Positions 19,080 to 28,758 of a stretch of DNA of 64,000 bases are shown one piece after another; positions within the stretch are counted from its first letter, which is position 1, and each line of letters starts with the position of its first letter. The stretch is from assembly GCA_044867425.1 (NCBI GenBank), contig JBIOUX010000220.1:1-64000 (forward strand). Direction: 5' to 3'. Under the pieces are notes generated by a model. The model did no database searches and was not told the DNA's origin. It saw nothing but the letters and a program-made list of their open reading frames with translations. Both the position numbers and the translations under genes were made by a program. Origin of the DNA: CAWBJP01 sp044867425 (GTDB taxonomy: Bacteria; Actinomycetota; Acidimicrobiia; IMCC26256; BP-133).

Positions 19080-19082
19080 TGT
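19077..19082 (+). promoter_or_regulatory. Leaderless -10 box (TAGTGT) for the HerA-like gene
   Basis: TAGTGT begins with the TAG stop of the DUF1697 gene and is followed by GACCCC and the ATG at 19089. The stop codon and the -10 box share bases. Confidence 0.45.
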
Positions 19083-19088
19083 GACCCC

Positions 19089-20681
<1,593 letters not shown>

Positions 20682-20749
20682 CGACCCAAACCCGGCGTAG
20701 GTCCCACCCCAGCCTTGCCCTGGCGCGAAGGCGGCCACAGGCTGATCGC

Positions 20750-21580
20750 ATGCGAGTGGGAGGAACCCGGAGCGTTGGCGTGGTGAGCGAGCGGGTCGGC
20801 GGTGCAGGTCTCCTGGTCAGTCTCCTACTGGTCGGCGCGGCCGGCCTGGCGGCGTTTGGCGGAGGAGACCGAACCGGGCTCGTGACCACTTTCCTTGGCA
20901 CCGCCGTCGTCGCCTTCGCCGTGGGCATGTTCGGCGTGCGACGACGGGTGACCGGAGTCGGCGTCCGGGTTCCTCTCCTCGTTGCCTCGGCGGTCGCCGC
21001 CGTGGCCGTCATCGCCGGAACGGTCCTGCCCGTGTCGGGGGTCGTCCTGGCCATCCCGGTGGTCGTGCTCGCCGTCTTCGTCATCGCCCAGGGTGGCTGG
21101 CGCGTGGGTGATGCCGGGATCTTCGCCCTGCTTCTCGGCATGGGGACGGGCGCCGGCTACATACTGGCCGCCACCTTCGATTCCGACACCGGCAGCTACG
21201 GCGACCAGGGCGCGCTGCTGCTCATCGCCCTGGGCGTGATGGCGTCCTGCGCCGCGGTAGCCCTGCACCGGGGGTGCGGCCGGCGGCTGCGGTGGGCATT
21301 GGTCCTTCCTCCGGCACTGGCCATGGCCGCGGCCGTGGGCGGTGCCGACCTGGTGGGGGACGCGGCCCTGTTGGTCTTCGGGCTGCCCGCCCTCCTCTCC
21401 CTGGCCGGCGCCTGGATGTGGATCGGCGTGGCCCTGGTGCGGGGGTCAGGGCAGATGCACCTGAACCGAGTTGCTGCGCCCGCTCTTGGTGAGAAACCGC
21501 TCCAGCTGAGGGCGGAAGTGCGGGTGGGTGACCGAGGCGAGGACGTTCTGGATCTCGAACTCCGTGCACTCCTCGACTGA
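20750..21580 (+). CDS. Polytopic membrane protein of unknown function
   Basis: A 276-residue protein with seven to eight hydrophobic helices (AGLLVSLLLVGAAGLAAF, LVTTFLGTAVVAFAVGMFGV, VPLLVASAVAAVAVIAGTV, and others) joined by very short loops. I do not recognise a family. The last 45 residues (from about 21446) are hydrophilic and lie antisense to the end of the crotonase gene, so the native stop may have been lost and the tail may be meaningless. Starts other than ATG 20750 are possible at GTG 20756, 20780 or 20783; none has a clear RBS. Confidence 0.6.
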   Translation: MRVGGTRSVGVVSERVGGAGLLVSLLLVGAAGLAAFGGGDRTGLVTTFLGTAVVAFAVGMFGVRRRVTGVGVRVPLLVASAVAAVAVIAGTVLPVSGVVLAIPVVVLAVFVIAQGGWRVGDAGIFALLLGMGTGAGYILAATFDSDTGSYGDQGALLLIALGVMASCAAVALHRGCGRRLRWALVLPPALAMAAAVGGADLVGDAALLVFGLPALLSLAGAWMWIGVALVRGSGQMHLNRVAAPALGEKPLQLRAEVRVGDRGEDVLDLELRALLD

Positions 21581-22255
21581 CTGGCGCCAGCCCATGTGGA
21601 AGCGGTCCTTGGCCATGGCCTGCAGGTGGGTGGGTGCGGCGGCGAGGTCGGTGGCGATCCGGGTCACGTGGGCGGCGAAGTCGGCGGCGGGGTAGACCCG
21701 GTTCACCAGCCCCCACTCCAGCGCCTCAGTGGCATCAAGCGTGCGGTTGGTCAGCATGAGCTCCATGGCCCGGCGCATCCCCACGATCCGGGCCAGGGAG
21801 TAGCTGGTGGCCGTGTCGTTGGCGATCCCGATCGAATGCCAGGCGCACACGAACCGGGCGCGGTCGGCGCACACGGCCAGGTCGGCGGCGAGGGAGATCC
21901 CGAAGCCGCCGCCGGCGGCGACGCCGTTCACCGCCGCCAGCACCGGCTTGTGCAGCCGGATGATCCGGTGGAGCACCTGGTGCCACCACCGCGCCAGCTC
22001 GTCGAAATGCTCACGGACCTCGTCGTCGCTGCCGGTGGGGATCTCCTTCAGGTCGAAGCCGGAGCAGAAGGCACTGCCGGCGCCGGTCAGGACCACGGCG
22101 CCGACGTCCTCCCGGACATCGCAGGCGGCCAGGGCGTGGAGGGTCTCCCGCAGCGCCACCCGGCCGAGGGCGTTGGCCCGCTCGGGGATCTGGAAGGTGA
22201 TGGTGGCGGCGCCGCCACCATCCACGTCGAGCCGGATCTTCTCGTAGTCCTTCAC
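21446..22255 (-). CDS. Enoyl-CoA hydratase/isomerase (crotonase) family protein without the catalytic Glu pair
   Basis: A 269-residue crotonase-fold protein. Both oxyanion-hole segments are present: GAGSAFCSGFDLKEIP and NGVAAGGGFGISLAAD. At the positions of the two hydratase glutamates the sequence reads FVCAWHSIGIAND and TSYSLARIVG, with no Glu at either. So it is unlikely to be a classical enoyl-CoA hydratase; an isomerase, thioesterase or other crotonase chemistry is more likely. Start GTG 22255, with GGGAGG five bases upstream. Its 3' end overlaps the membrane protein gene on the other strand by 135 bases. Confidence 0.85.
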   Translation of the reverse strand: MKDYEKIRLDVDGGGAATITFQIPERANALGRVALRETLHALAACDVREDVGAVVLTGAGSAFCSGFDLKEIPTGSDDEVREHFDELARWWHQVLHRIIRLHKPVLAAVNGVAAGGGFGISLAADLAVCADRARFVCAWHSIGIANDTATSYSLARIVGMRRAMELMLTNRTLDATEALEWGLVNRVYPAADFAAHVTRIATDLAAAPTHLQAMAKDRFHMGWRQSVEECTEFEIQNVLASVTHPHFRPQLERFLTKSGRSNSVQVHLP

Positions 22256-22332
22256 GGTTGCCTCCCGCTGGTCGATGCCACCGGGAAGCATGCCTGGTGG
22301 CGGACCGGTCAGGGCAGGTACCCTCAAGAGCA

Positions 22333-23073
22333 ATGGGGAGGAGAGAGGGCTGGGGCCTCTCACCGATCGGTTGGGTGCTCGTCCATGTCATCGCCGTGGT
22401 CGAGCTGGCCACCATGGTCGGGCTGTGGCGGCCGTTGGGGACCTTGGGGATGGTCCGCGTCTCCGCGTCCGTGGTGCCCGTACTGGTGCTCCTGGCTGTG
22501 TTCGGCTCCCGGCTCCACTCGGGCCGGTGGCTGCCGTTCCTGGTCTGGGCCGCAGCGATCGCCGCCGTCCCCGCCTGGTGCTACCCCGACCTCTTCGGCG
22601 GGCTGGGCGGGCTCTGCGGGTACGTCCTCGCCGCTCTCCATGAGGAAGTGGTGTTCCGGGTCGCCCTTCCCCTCATCGTGTGGCGCATCCTCCGCCGGGC
22701 CGACTTCAGCCGGGGATGGTCGCGGGCCGGGGCCATCCTCGTCCCGGCCGCGCTGTTCTCCGTCCTGCCCAACCACCTCCGGCAGGCCGACTCCGTCCTC
22801 GGGGTGCTGCCCTTCTTCACCTTCGCCGTCCTCCTGGGTCTGCTGGTCCGGCGACCCGACGTGCTGCCCGCCGCCGCGCTGACCCACCTGGCGGTGAACC
22901 TGCTCACCATCCCCGTCCTCTCCGGCGCCGTGAGCCCCCTGGCCCGGACGGTGGCCGTCGCCGTCCTCCTCGGCACCTTCGCCTTCTGCGCCCTCTTCCT
23001 GTCCGGCGAGCCCGACCGGGGCGGAATACCGGCCGGCGGCACCGGTGTTGGCTCTTGGGATCCCACTGTTTGA
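22333..23073 (+). CDS. CPBP family intramembrane metalloprotease
   Basis: A 246-residue membrane protein with about seven helices. The three CPBP (Rce1/CAAX protease-like) motifs are in order: LHEEVVFRVAL (EExxxR), LFSVLPNHL (FxxxH) and THLAVNLL (HxxxN/D). The family are intramembrane Glu-type proteases; bacterial members act in bacteriocin immunity or membrane protein processing. A TACCCT box lies 8 bases before the ATG at 22333, which lacks an RBS. Divergent from the crotonase gene and followed after 14 bases by thioredoxin. Confidence 0.87.
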   Translation: MGRREGWGLSPIGWVLVHVIAVVELATMVGLWRPLGTLGMVRVSASVVPVLVLLAVFGSRLHSGRWLPFLVWAAAIAAVPAWCYPDLFGGLGGLCGYVLAALHEEVVFRVALPLIVWRILRRADFSRGWSRAGAILVPAALFSVLPNHLRQADSVLGVLPFFTFAVLLGLLVRRPDVLPAAALTHLAVNLLTIPVLSGAVSPLARTVAVAVLLGTFAFCALFLSGEPDRGGIPAGGTGVGSWDPTV

Positions 23074-23087
23074 CCAGGAGCTTTCCC

Positions 23088-23447
23088 GTGCCCACCATCG
23101 CCTTGACCCAGGACACCTTCAGCGACACCGTCGCCGGCAAGGACATCGTGCTCGTGGACTGGTGGGCCTCGTGGTGCGGGCCGTGCCGGAGCTTCGCTCC
23201 CGTGTTCGAAGCGGCCGCCGAGGAGCACCCCGACGTCATCTTCGGCAAGGTCGACACGGAAGCCGAAGCCGAGCTGTCCGGCGCCGCTCGGATCGCCTCG
23301 ATCCCCACGATCATGGCCTTCCGGGAGGGGATCCTGGTCTACCGCCAGTCCGGCGCCCTCCCGCCCGCCGCCGTCGACGAGCTCATCAGCAAGGTCCGGG
23401 CCCTGGACATGGACGAGGTCCGCCGGATGGTGACCGTCGGCCAGTAA
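23088..23447 (+). CDS. Thioredoxin
   Basis: A 119-residue thioredoxin with an intact WCGPC active site (Cys30, Cys33) in VDWWASWCGPCRSFAPVFE, the buried Asp24, and the cis-proline loop IASIPTIMAF. It has a C-terminal extension of about 15 residues (ALDMDEVRRMVTVGQ) beyond the usual fold. Cytosolic disulfide reductase. Start GTG 23088 has AGGAG seven bases upstream. Confidence 0.95.
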   Translation: MPTIALTQDTFSDTVAGKDIVLVDWWASWCGPCRSFAPVFEAAAEEHPDVIFGKVDTEAEAELSGAARIASIPTIMAFREGILVYRQSGALPPAAVDELISKVRALDMDEVRRMVTVGQ

Positions 23448-23453
23448 CCAAGG

Positions 23454-23846
23454 TCAGCCGGTGTAGCCCCCGCTGCCGTAGGGGCGGGTGAGGATCTCGA
23501 GGAAGTGGCCGCTCGGGTCCTCGAAGTACACCCCGCGCCCGCCGTCCCGGGTGTTGATCTCCCCGGGGTGCTGGCGGAAGGGATCGGCCCAGTAGGCGAG
23601 CCCGCGCTCCTGGATGCGGCCGAAGATCTCGTCGAACTCGCCCTCCGTGATGAGGAAGGCGTAGTGCTGGGACGTGATGTCGCCGTCGGCATCGATGAAG
23701 TCGAGGGTGACGTCGTTGTCGACCTCGACCCCCAGGAAGGGGCCGAAAGGCTTGGGCGCCGGCAGACCCAGGATCTCGGAGAGGAAGGTGGCCGAGACGT
23801 GCTTGTCCCGGGCCGAGACGATGGTGTGGTTCAGCTGAACGGTCAC
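23454..23846 (-). CDS. VOC (glyoxalase/dioxygenase fold) protein
   Basis: A 130-residue VOC protein. Metal ligands can be placed as His in LNHTIV, His in SQHYAFLI and Glu in GHFLEILTRPY, the usual two-His-one-Glu facial triad. The block GRGVYFEDPSGHFLEI is common in ring-cleavage dioxygenases and fosfomycin-type VOC enzymes. Substrate unknown. GTG at 23846 with AAGGAG upstream. The stop is 6 bases from the thioredoxin stop on the other strand. Confidence 0.87.
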   Translation of the reverse strand: MTVQLNHTIVSARDKHVSATFLSEILGLPAPKPFGPFLGVEVDNDVTLDFIDADGDITSQHYAFLITEGEFDEIFGRIQERGLAYWADPFRQHPGEINTRDGGRGVYFEDPSGHFLEILTRPYGSGGYTG

Positions 23847-23880
23847 GGCCGGGACGCTCCTTTCCAAGCGCCGCAGGCGC

Positions 23881-24162
23881 TCAGTCCACCGGAAGCCGGG
23901 ACAGTAGCTCGGTCTTCTTCTCCTCGAACTCCTCCAGGTCGATCGTCCCGGCTTCGAAGCGCTCATGGACGATCTCGACCATGCGCAGGAGCTCGGCGGG
24001 GGAAAGGGGCTTCAACTCTTCGCTGGGCTCGGCCTGGGTGTCGAGTTCCGGCTCGTTGGCAGCCGCGGCGCGCTCCTCCCGGCGGGCCCGCTTGGCCGCC
24101 GCTTTGGCCTTCTTCTGCCGCTCACGCTGCAGCTTCTCGAAGCTGGTTCGTTGTACGCCCAT
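23881..24162 (-). CDS. Small SHOCT-domain protein
   Basis: A 93-residue protein. Residues 1-35 form a very basic, Ala/Arg/Lys-rich helix (KLQRERQKKAKAAAKRARRE) and the C-terminal 30 residues are a SHOCT domain (VHERFEAGTIDLEEFEEKKTE), a short two-helix module usually found at protein termini as an interaction unit. Start ATG 24162 has GTGAGGATC upstream. It lies 34 bases upstream of the VOC gene on the same strand and is probably co-transcribed with it. Confidence 0.8.
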   Translation of the reverse strand: MGVQRTSFEKLQRERQKKAKAAAKRARREERAAAANEPELDTQAEPSEELKPLSPAELLRMVEIVHERFEAGTIDLEEFEEKKTELLSRLPVD

Positions 24163-24338
24163 ACCGGATCCTCACCGTCGGGAATCCCCCGTCCTTTGGC
24201 CTCCACCATAGAGGTCCATACCCGGTAATGGTCCGCATTCCCACCCCGGCGGTGCTCCGAGGGGTCGCATGGCGCCACTCCAAGGGTCGTCTCGCGCCCA
24301 ACTGGGTAGTGGCTCAGGTGACCGTGATCCGGAACACC

Positions 24339-24344
24339 TAGGGT
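24339..24344 (+). promoter_or_regulatory. Leaderless -10 box (TAGGGT) for the rhodanese lipoprotein
   Basis: TAGGGT, then GGAAAC, then the GTG at 24351. Confidence 0.45.
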
Positions 24345-24350
24345 GGAAAC

Positions 24351-24839
24351 GTGCAAACCAGACCGGTCCAACGCCTTCTTGTCTCCCCGCTGGTCCTCCC
24401 GCCGGTCCGCCTCCTGGCCGGCCTGGCCGCCGCCGTCGCCATGACGGTCGGTCTGATGTCGTGCGGCTCGGATGAGGGCAAGCCCCCCGCCACGGCGTCG
24501 GCTGCCTTCAGCCGCCTCGACCCCGAGCAGTTCGCCGCCCGGATGGGCGACGCCGCCCAGGTGATCAACGTCCACGTCCCCTACGAGGGCGAGCTGGAAC
24601 ACACCGACGCCTTCATCCCTTTCGACCGCATCCTGGGTGACGACCGGCTGACGGCTGACAAGCGCTCCGAGGTGTTCCTCTACTGCAAGTCCGGGCGCAT
24701 GTCGGAGATCGCCGGGAACGCCCTCAACCAGGCCGGCTACACCAACGTCTCCCACCTCGAAGGCGGCATGAAGGCGTGGGAGGCGGCGGGCAAGCCGCTC
24801 CTCCACCAGCAGACCGAGACTCCAACCGACAACCATTAG
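24351..24839 (+). CDS. Rhodanese-like lipoprotein
   Basis: A 162-residue exported protein. A long N-terminal region with a hydrophobic core leads to a lipobox GLMSC (Cys38). A rhodanese domain follows: DAAQVINVHVPYEGEL, the active-site loop YCKSGRMS with Cys112, and YTNVSHLEGGMKAWEAAG. The loop YCKSGRM is typical of PspE/GlpE-like sulfurtransferases. It would act on the outer face of the membrane in sulfur transfer or as a sulfide/thiol sensor. Leaderless start at GTG 24351. Confidence 0.88.
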   Translation: MQTRPVQRLLVSPLVLPPVRLLAGLAAAVAMTVGLMSCGSDEGKPPATASAAFSRLDPEQFAARMGDAAQVINVHVPYEGELEHTDAFIPFDRILGDDRLTADKRSEVFLYCKSGRMSEIAGNALNQAGYTNVSHLEGGMKAWEAAGKPLLHQQTETPTDNH

Positions 24840-24873
24840 CCACGCTCCGTCCGACAGCCAGTGTCGGCACCGA

Positions 24874-24879
24874 TACAAT
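24874..24879 (+). promoter_or_regulatory. -10 box (TACAAT) for the SNF2 helicase
   Basis: TACAAT matches TANNNT well and would give a leader of about 75 nt before the ATG at 24960. A small hairpin CCGACA/TGTCGG at 24851-24867, directly upstream, may end the rhodanese transcript. Confidence 0.4.
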
Positions 24880-24959
24880 GAAGTGGCTGGTTGTCCCCTC
24901 GGGTCGACGGCCAGTCACTGTGGCGCCTGCCATGCGTCCCGAGTCCCGTATGGCCCCGG

Positions 24960-27900
24960 ATGCGCCCGACAACTGACCGGGGGACCGAACTGAAGATCAA
25001 CTTCGAGGCGCTCGCCTCCTCGGAGGCGGCTGGCTACGCGACAGCCGAGGAGCAGGCCACCCTGCGGGCCGCCCCGGCGGAGTGGGCCGCGACCTTACGG
25101 CGCCTCCTGGCCGAAACCGAAGCCGCCATCCCCGCCGCCCGGCGCATCACCGGCCCGGAACGCGACCAGGTGGTGGCCGACTTCACCGAGGAGCGGGACC
25201 GGCTGCGGCGCTCCCTCTCCCGGCTGGAGGGCCGGCCGGAACCCCCCGCCCGCCAGCCCAGCCGCTCCGACGGCGATCGCCGGCCGGCCAGTGAGCCCCT
25301 GCCCCCCGCTCCCCCCGCCCTGCAGGCCTCGTGGCAGGACGGGCACATCGTGCTGTGGGCCGCCAGCCACTCCACTCCCCGCCCCGCGGTGGAGGAGCGC
25401 GACCGGCTCCTGGACGAAGCCGGCGCCGGTTCGATGGCCTGGGAGCACCATCCCGGTGTTCCTGTTCCCGGCGGCGGGCGGGCGGCCGCCGTGTCCGCCC
25501 CCGTGGCCGATGCCCTCGGCTGGCTGGTGGGGGTCGGGACTGGACAGCTGGCGCCGGGCGCCGCCCCCAGCCTGCGCTGGCTGGGCGAGGTGGCGGCCTG
25601 GGCCACCGAGCTGGTGGCCCGGGGACAGATGATCCCGACCCTGGTGGGTCCGGGTGCCGGGTCCCGTTCGGGACGGTCGGCCACCGCCGAGCACCGCATC
25701 CGCTGGGTCCCCGCCCTGGTCGACGCCGACCGGCTCCGCGACCTGTCGTCCCGGATGCCCGGGGCCGTGGCCGCCGTGGAACAACCCCGGGGGAGACCCG
25801 CCCAACTGTGCCGGTCGGTGCTGGGGGCCGCGGTCGACGCCGTGTGCCGGGCCGGCGCCGGCCGGCTGGTGACGGCGGCGACCGTACCCGTGGCCCGCTC
25901 CCGGGCCGAGGTCCGCGAAGCCGTCCTCGCCGCCTTCGACGGGGGACCCTTCGTCGCCGCCGTGCGGCCAGCCACCGAGCTGGCCGACGAGCTGGCCCGG
26001 TGGACGGCGCCGGTGACCGGCGACCGGACACTGACCCTCACCGTCCGCCTCGCCGCCCCGGAGGACGACGGCGGATGGCTGCTCAGCGTCGAGGTCGACG
26101 GGCCCGACGGCAGCCGCCAGCACGTGGAGGATGCCCTGGACGGCGACCGCCCGGCCCGGGCCACCGCGGTGGAGACGGAGCTGCGCCGCCTCGAGCGCCT
26201 CTTCCCCGCCCTCCAGCGCCCGGGCCGGCGCCGGGGGCGGGTGGTCCTCGACGGCTCCGAAGCCCTCGACCTCATGACCACCACGGGACCGGTGCTGGAG
26301 GCCGCCGGGTTCCGGGTGCGGGTTCCCGCTCTGGCCCGGCGCCGGCCCTCGCCCCGGCTTCAGCTCACCGCCGAAGCGTTCAGCGGGCCGTCGCTGGTGG
26401 GCGCCCAGCAGCTGTCCAAGGTCCGCTGGTCGGTGCTGGTCGACGACGTGGAGCTCGACGCCGCCGCCATCGGCCGCCTCGCCGCCCAGGCCCGGCCGCT
26501 GGTCAAGGTCAAGGGCGGGTGGGTCGAGCTGGACAAGGCCGACCTCGACGCCGCCGCCGCCGCTCTGGCCGAGCGGGAGGGCATGACCGAGCTGTCCGGA
26601 GCCGCCATCCTCCGCCATGCCGTCGGCCTCGAAGGCGGCCCCCTCAGCGGCCCCACCGTGGTGGACGGGAGCGGCTGGGCCGTCGACCTGGTCCGGGGCG
26701 CGGCCGCCGGTGCCGCCCGTCCGCTCCCGGCCCCCGCCGGCTTCGACGGTGAGCTCCGCCACTACCAGGCCGAGGCCCGGGGCTGGCTCGGGTTCCTCGA
26801 CCGGGCCGGCCTGGGCGGCTGCCTGGCCATGGACATGGGACTGGGCAAGACCCCGACCGTCCTCGCCCACCTGCTGGAGGGGCGGGAGGCCGGACCGGCC
26901 CTGGTCATCGCCCCCGCCGCCGTCCTGTCCAACTGGGCGGCGGAGGCCGGGCGCTTCACCCCCGAGCTCGACGTGCGGATCCACCACGGCGCCGACCGGG
27001 CCGGGGCCGAGGACGTGGCCGCCGAGGTCGCCGGAGCCGACGTCCTCCTCACCACCTACGCCACCGCCGTGCGCGACGTGGACGCCCTGGCCGAGATCGA
27101 GTGGGACCACCTGGTGGTCGACGAGGCTCAGGCCATCAAGAACCCGGCCAGCGACACCGCCCAGGAGCTCCGCCGGATCCCGGCCCGCAGCCGGCTGGCC
27201 CTCACCGGCACGCCGGTGGAGAACGGCCTGGGTGACCTGTGGGCCATCCTCGACTTCACCAACCCGGGCCTGGTCGGGCCCCGGGCCACCTTCGTCGAAG
27301 CGCTCTCCCGCAGCGGAGAAGGCAAGGGGCGGGCGGGGGAGGCCGCGCTGCGGGCCCTCAACGGGCTGCTCGTGTTCCGGCGCACGAAGGCCGAGCCGGA
27401 GATCGCCGCCGAGCTTCCCGACAAGATCGACGAGCTCGACCGCTGCGCCATGACCCCCGAGCAGGTCGGGCTGTACCAGGCGGTGCTGGACAACCTCTTG
27501 GCCGAGGGCCCCGAGGATGAGGACCGGGGCGCCCGCAAGGGTCATGTGCTGGCCGCCATCACCCACCTCAAGCAGATCTGTGACCATCCCGCCGCCTACC
27601 TCGACGACGACACCGGCCCGCTCGACGGACGGTCGGGCAAGCTGGCCCGGCTCGAGGAGCTGGTCGACGCCGTCTTCGAGGCCGGGGAGCGCATGCTCGT
27701 GTTCACCCACTTCGCCCGGTGGGGGGAACGGCTGGCCGCCCACCTGTCGAAGCGGACCGGGGTGGAGGTCGACTGCTACCACGGCGGGCTGACCCGCAAC
27801 GCCCGGGACCGCCTGGTGCGCGAGTTCCAGGAAGGCACCGGGCCGGGAGCGCTGGTCCTGTCGATCAAGGCCGGGGGCACCGGACTCAACCTCACCGCCG

Positions 27901-28202
27901 CCAGCCACGTCGTCCTCTACGACCGGTGGTGGAACCCGGCGGTCGAAGACCAGGCCCGCGACCGGGCCTGGCGGATCGGGCAGTCGCAGACCGTCGTCTC
28001 CCACCGGCTCATCTGTCCGGGCACGGTGGATGAGCGGGTCGAGGAGGTGGTGGCGGGCAAGCGTCACATCGCCGACCTGGTCCTGCCGGCCAGCAGCACG
28101 CTCGGCGATCTCGACCCCGAGCAGCTGCGCGTCGCCCTCGGCCTGGGTCCCGGGGCCATCGTCGATGAGGTGTCCCCCGCGTCGCGGGAGGCGGCGGCAT
28201 GA
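24960..28202 (+). CDS. SNF2-family DEAD/DEAH helicase (HelZ-like) with bacterial SNF2-associated domain
   Basis: A 1080-residue ATPase. An N-terminal region of about 400 residues is followed by a SNF2-associated domain (about 420-560, LSKVRWSVLVDDVELD to ELSGAAILRHAVG), the SNF2 ATPase with Walker A MDMGLGKTPTVLA (about 624), Walker B VVDEAQAIKN (about 718), and a helicase C-terminal domain with LSIKAGGTGLNLTAA and DRAWRIGQ (motif VI, near 997). This layout is common in actinobacteria; one such protein in mycobacteria is called HelZ. These enzymes translocate on double-stranded DNA. The start is uncertain: ATG 24960 is the last in-frame start before conserved sequence. It overlaps the next gene by 4 bases (ATGA). 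Confidence 0.92.
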   Translation: MRPTTDRGTELKINFEALASSEAAGYATAEEQATLRAAPAEWAATLRRLLAETEAAIPAARRITGPERDQVVADFTEERDRLRRSLSRLEGRPEPPARQPSRSDGDRRPASEPLPPAPPALQASWQDGHIVLWAASHSTPRPAVEERDRLLDEAGAGSMAWEHHPGVPVPGGGRAAAVSAPVADALGWLVGVGTGQLAPGAAPSLRWLGEVAAWATELVARGQMIPTLVGPGAGSRSGRSATAEHRIRWVPALVDADRLRDLSSRMPGAVAAVEQPRGRPAQLCRSVLGAAVDAVCRAGAGRLVTAATVPVARSRAEVREAVLAAFDGGPFVAAVRPATELADELARWTAPVTGDRTLTLTVRLAAPEDDGGWLLSVEVDGPDGSRQHVEDALDGDRPARATAVETELRRLERLFPALQRPGRRRGRVVLDGSEALDLMTTTGPVLEAAGFRVRVPALARRRPSPRLQLTAEAFSGPSLVGAQQLSKVRWSVLVDDVELDAAAIGRLAAQARPLVKVKGGWVELDKADLDAAAAALAEREGMTELSGAAILRHAVGLEGGPLSGPTVVDGSGWAVDLVRGAAAGAARPLPAPAGFDGELRHYQAEARGWLGFLDRAGLGGCLAMDMGLGKTPTVLAHLLEGREAGPALVIAPAAVLSNWAAEAGRFTPELDVRIHHGADRAGAEDVAAEVAGADVLLTTYATAVRDVDALAEIEWDHLVVDEAQAIKNPASDTAQELRRIPARSRLALTGTPVENGLGDLWAILDFTNPGLVGPRATFVEALSRSGEGKGRAGEAALRALNGLLVFRRTKAEPEIAAELPDKIDELDRCAMTPEQVGLYQAVLDNLLAEGPEDEDRGARKGHVLAAITHLKQICDHPAAYLDDDTGPLDGRSGKLARLEELVDAVFEAGERMLVFTHFARWGERLAAHLSKRTGVEVDCYHGGLTRNARDRLVREFQEGTGPGALVLSIKAGGTGLNLTAASHVVLYDRWWNPAVEDQARDRAWRIGQSQTVVSHRLICPGTVDERVEEVVAGKRHIADLVLPASSTLGDLDPEQLRVALGLGPGAIVDEVSPASREAAA

Positions 28203-28552
28203 GCAACGGTGGCGGAGGCGGCGGAGGCGGCGGGAACCGGCGGCGGCGTCCCAAACAGGGCAGCCAGCCTGCTGGTCCGAGCAAGGGGCGGGCCTCCAGC
28301 GGCCGCCGCACCTCGGATGCCGACTTCTGGGGCCGGCCCCCCGAGTCGCCGCCGGCCGTCACCAGGATCCGGGCCACCGCCGACCCGGCTGCGCTGCCCC
28401 GCTCGCTGGGCGACCCGCCGCTCGGGCCCAACCCCGCCGCCGCCGCCCACCACCTGGCGGTGATCTACGAGGAGGCGGTACGGGCGGGTACCGCCCTGGC
28501 CGCCGCCAGCGGGCTGCTCGACGACGAGGCCGAGGGCCTTCCCCCCGCCTGA
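28199..28552 (+). CDS. Small protein coupled to the SNF2 helicase; resembles the C-terminus of SWIM zinc-finger proteins
   Basis: A 117-residue protein overlapping the helicase stop by ATGA, so translation is coupled. It opens with a long Gly run and a basic stretch (NRRRRPKQG), then DADFWGRPPESPP and LPRSLGDPPLGPN, and ends with a helix HHLAVIYEEAVRAGTALAA. In many actinobacteria the SNF2 helicase sits next to a SWIM zinc-finger protein whose last part carries an FWG motif and a similar Pro-Pro-Leu helix segment. This gene looks like that tail without the SWIM finger. This comparison is from memory and is an inference. Confidence 0.6.
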   Translation: MSNGGGGGGGGGNRRRRPKQGSQPAGPSKGRASSGRRTSDADFWGRPPESPPAVTRIRATADPAALPRSLGDPPLGPNPAAAAHHLAVIYEEAVRAGTALAAASGLLDDEAEGLPPA

Positions 28553-28758
28553 CCGCCGCCTCCGGCGTTTCCGTCGCCGGGCCGCGTCCCTTCACCCGCT
28601 CCAAACGCCGGCGCCGGCCACTTTCGGTCGCCGGGTGGCAAAGGGGACTTCTTCCGGCAAGCGCTTCCGGGCTAGTTACGGTCGCCCTGGGGCCCTGCCG
28701 ACACCCTCCTTAAGTCCGCAAGTCCGCGTGAAGTCCCGCGGCGCGATTGGAGGGCACT

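Noticed and set aside
25095..28067. A 990-codon open frame on the minus strand opposite the SNF2 helicase
   Set aside because: It is a shadow of the GC-rich codon pattern of the plus-strand gene, with no recognisable domains and a Gly/His/Pro-rich composition.
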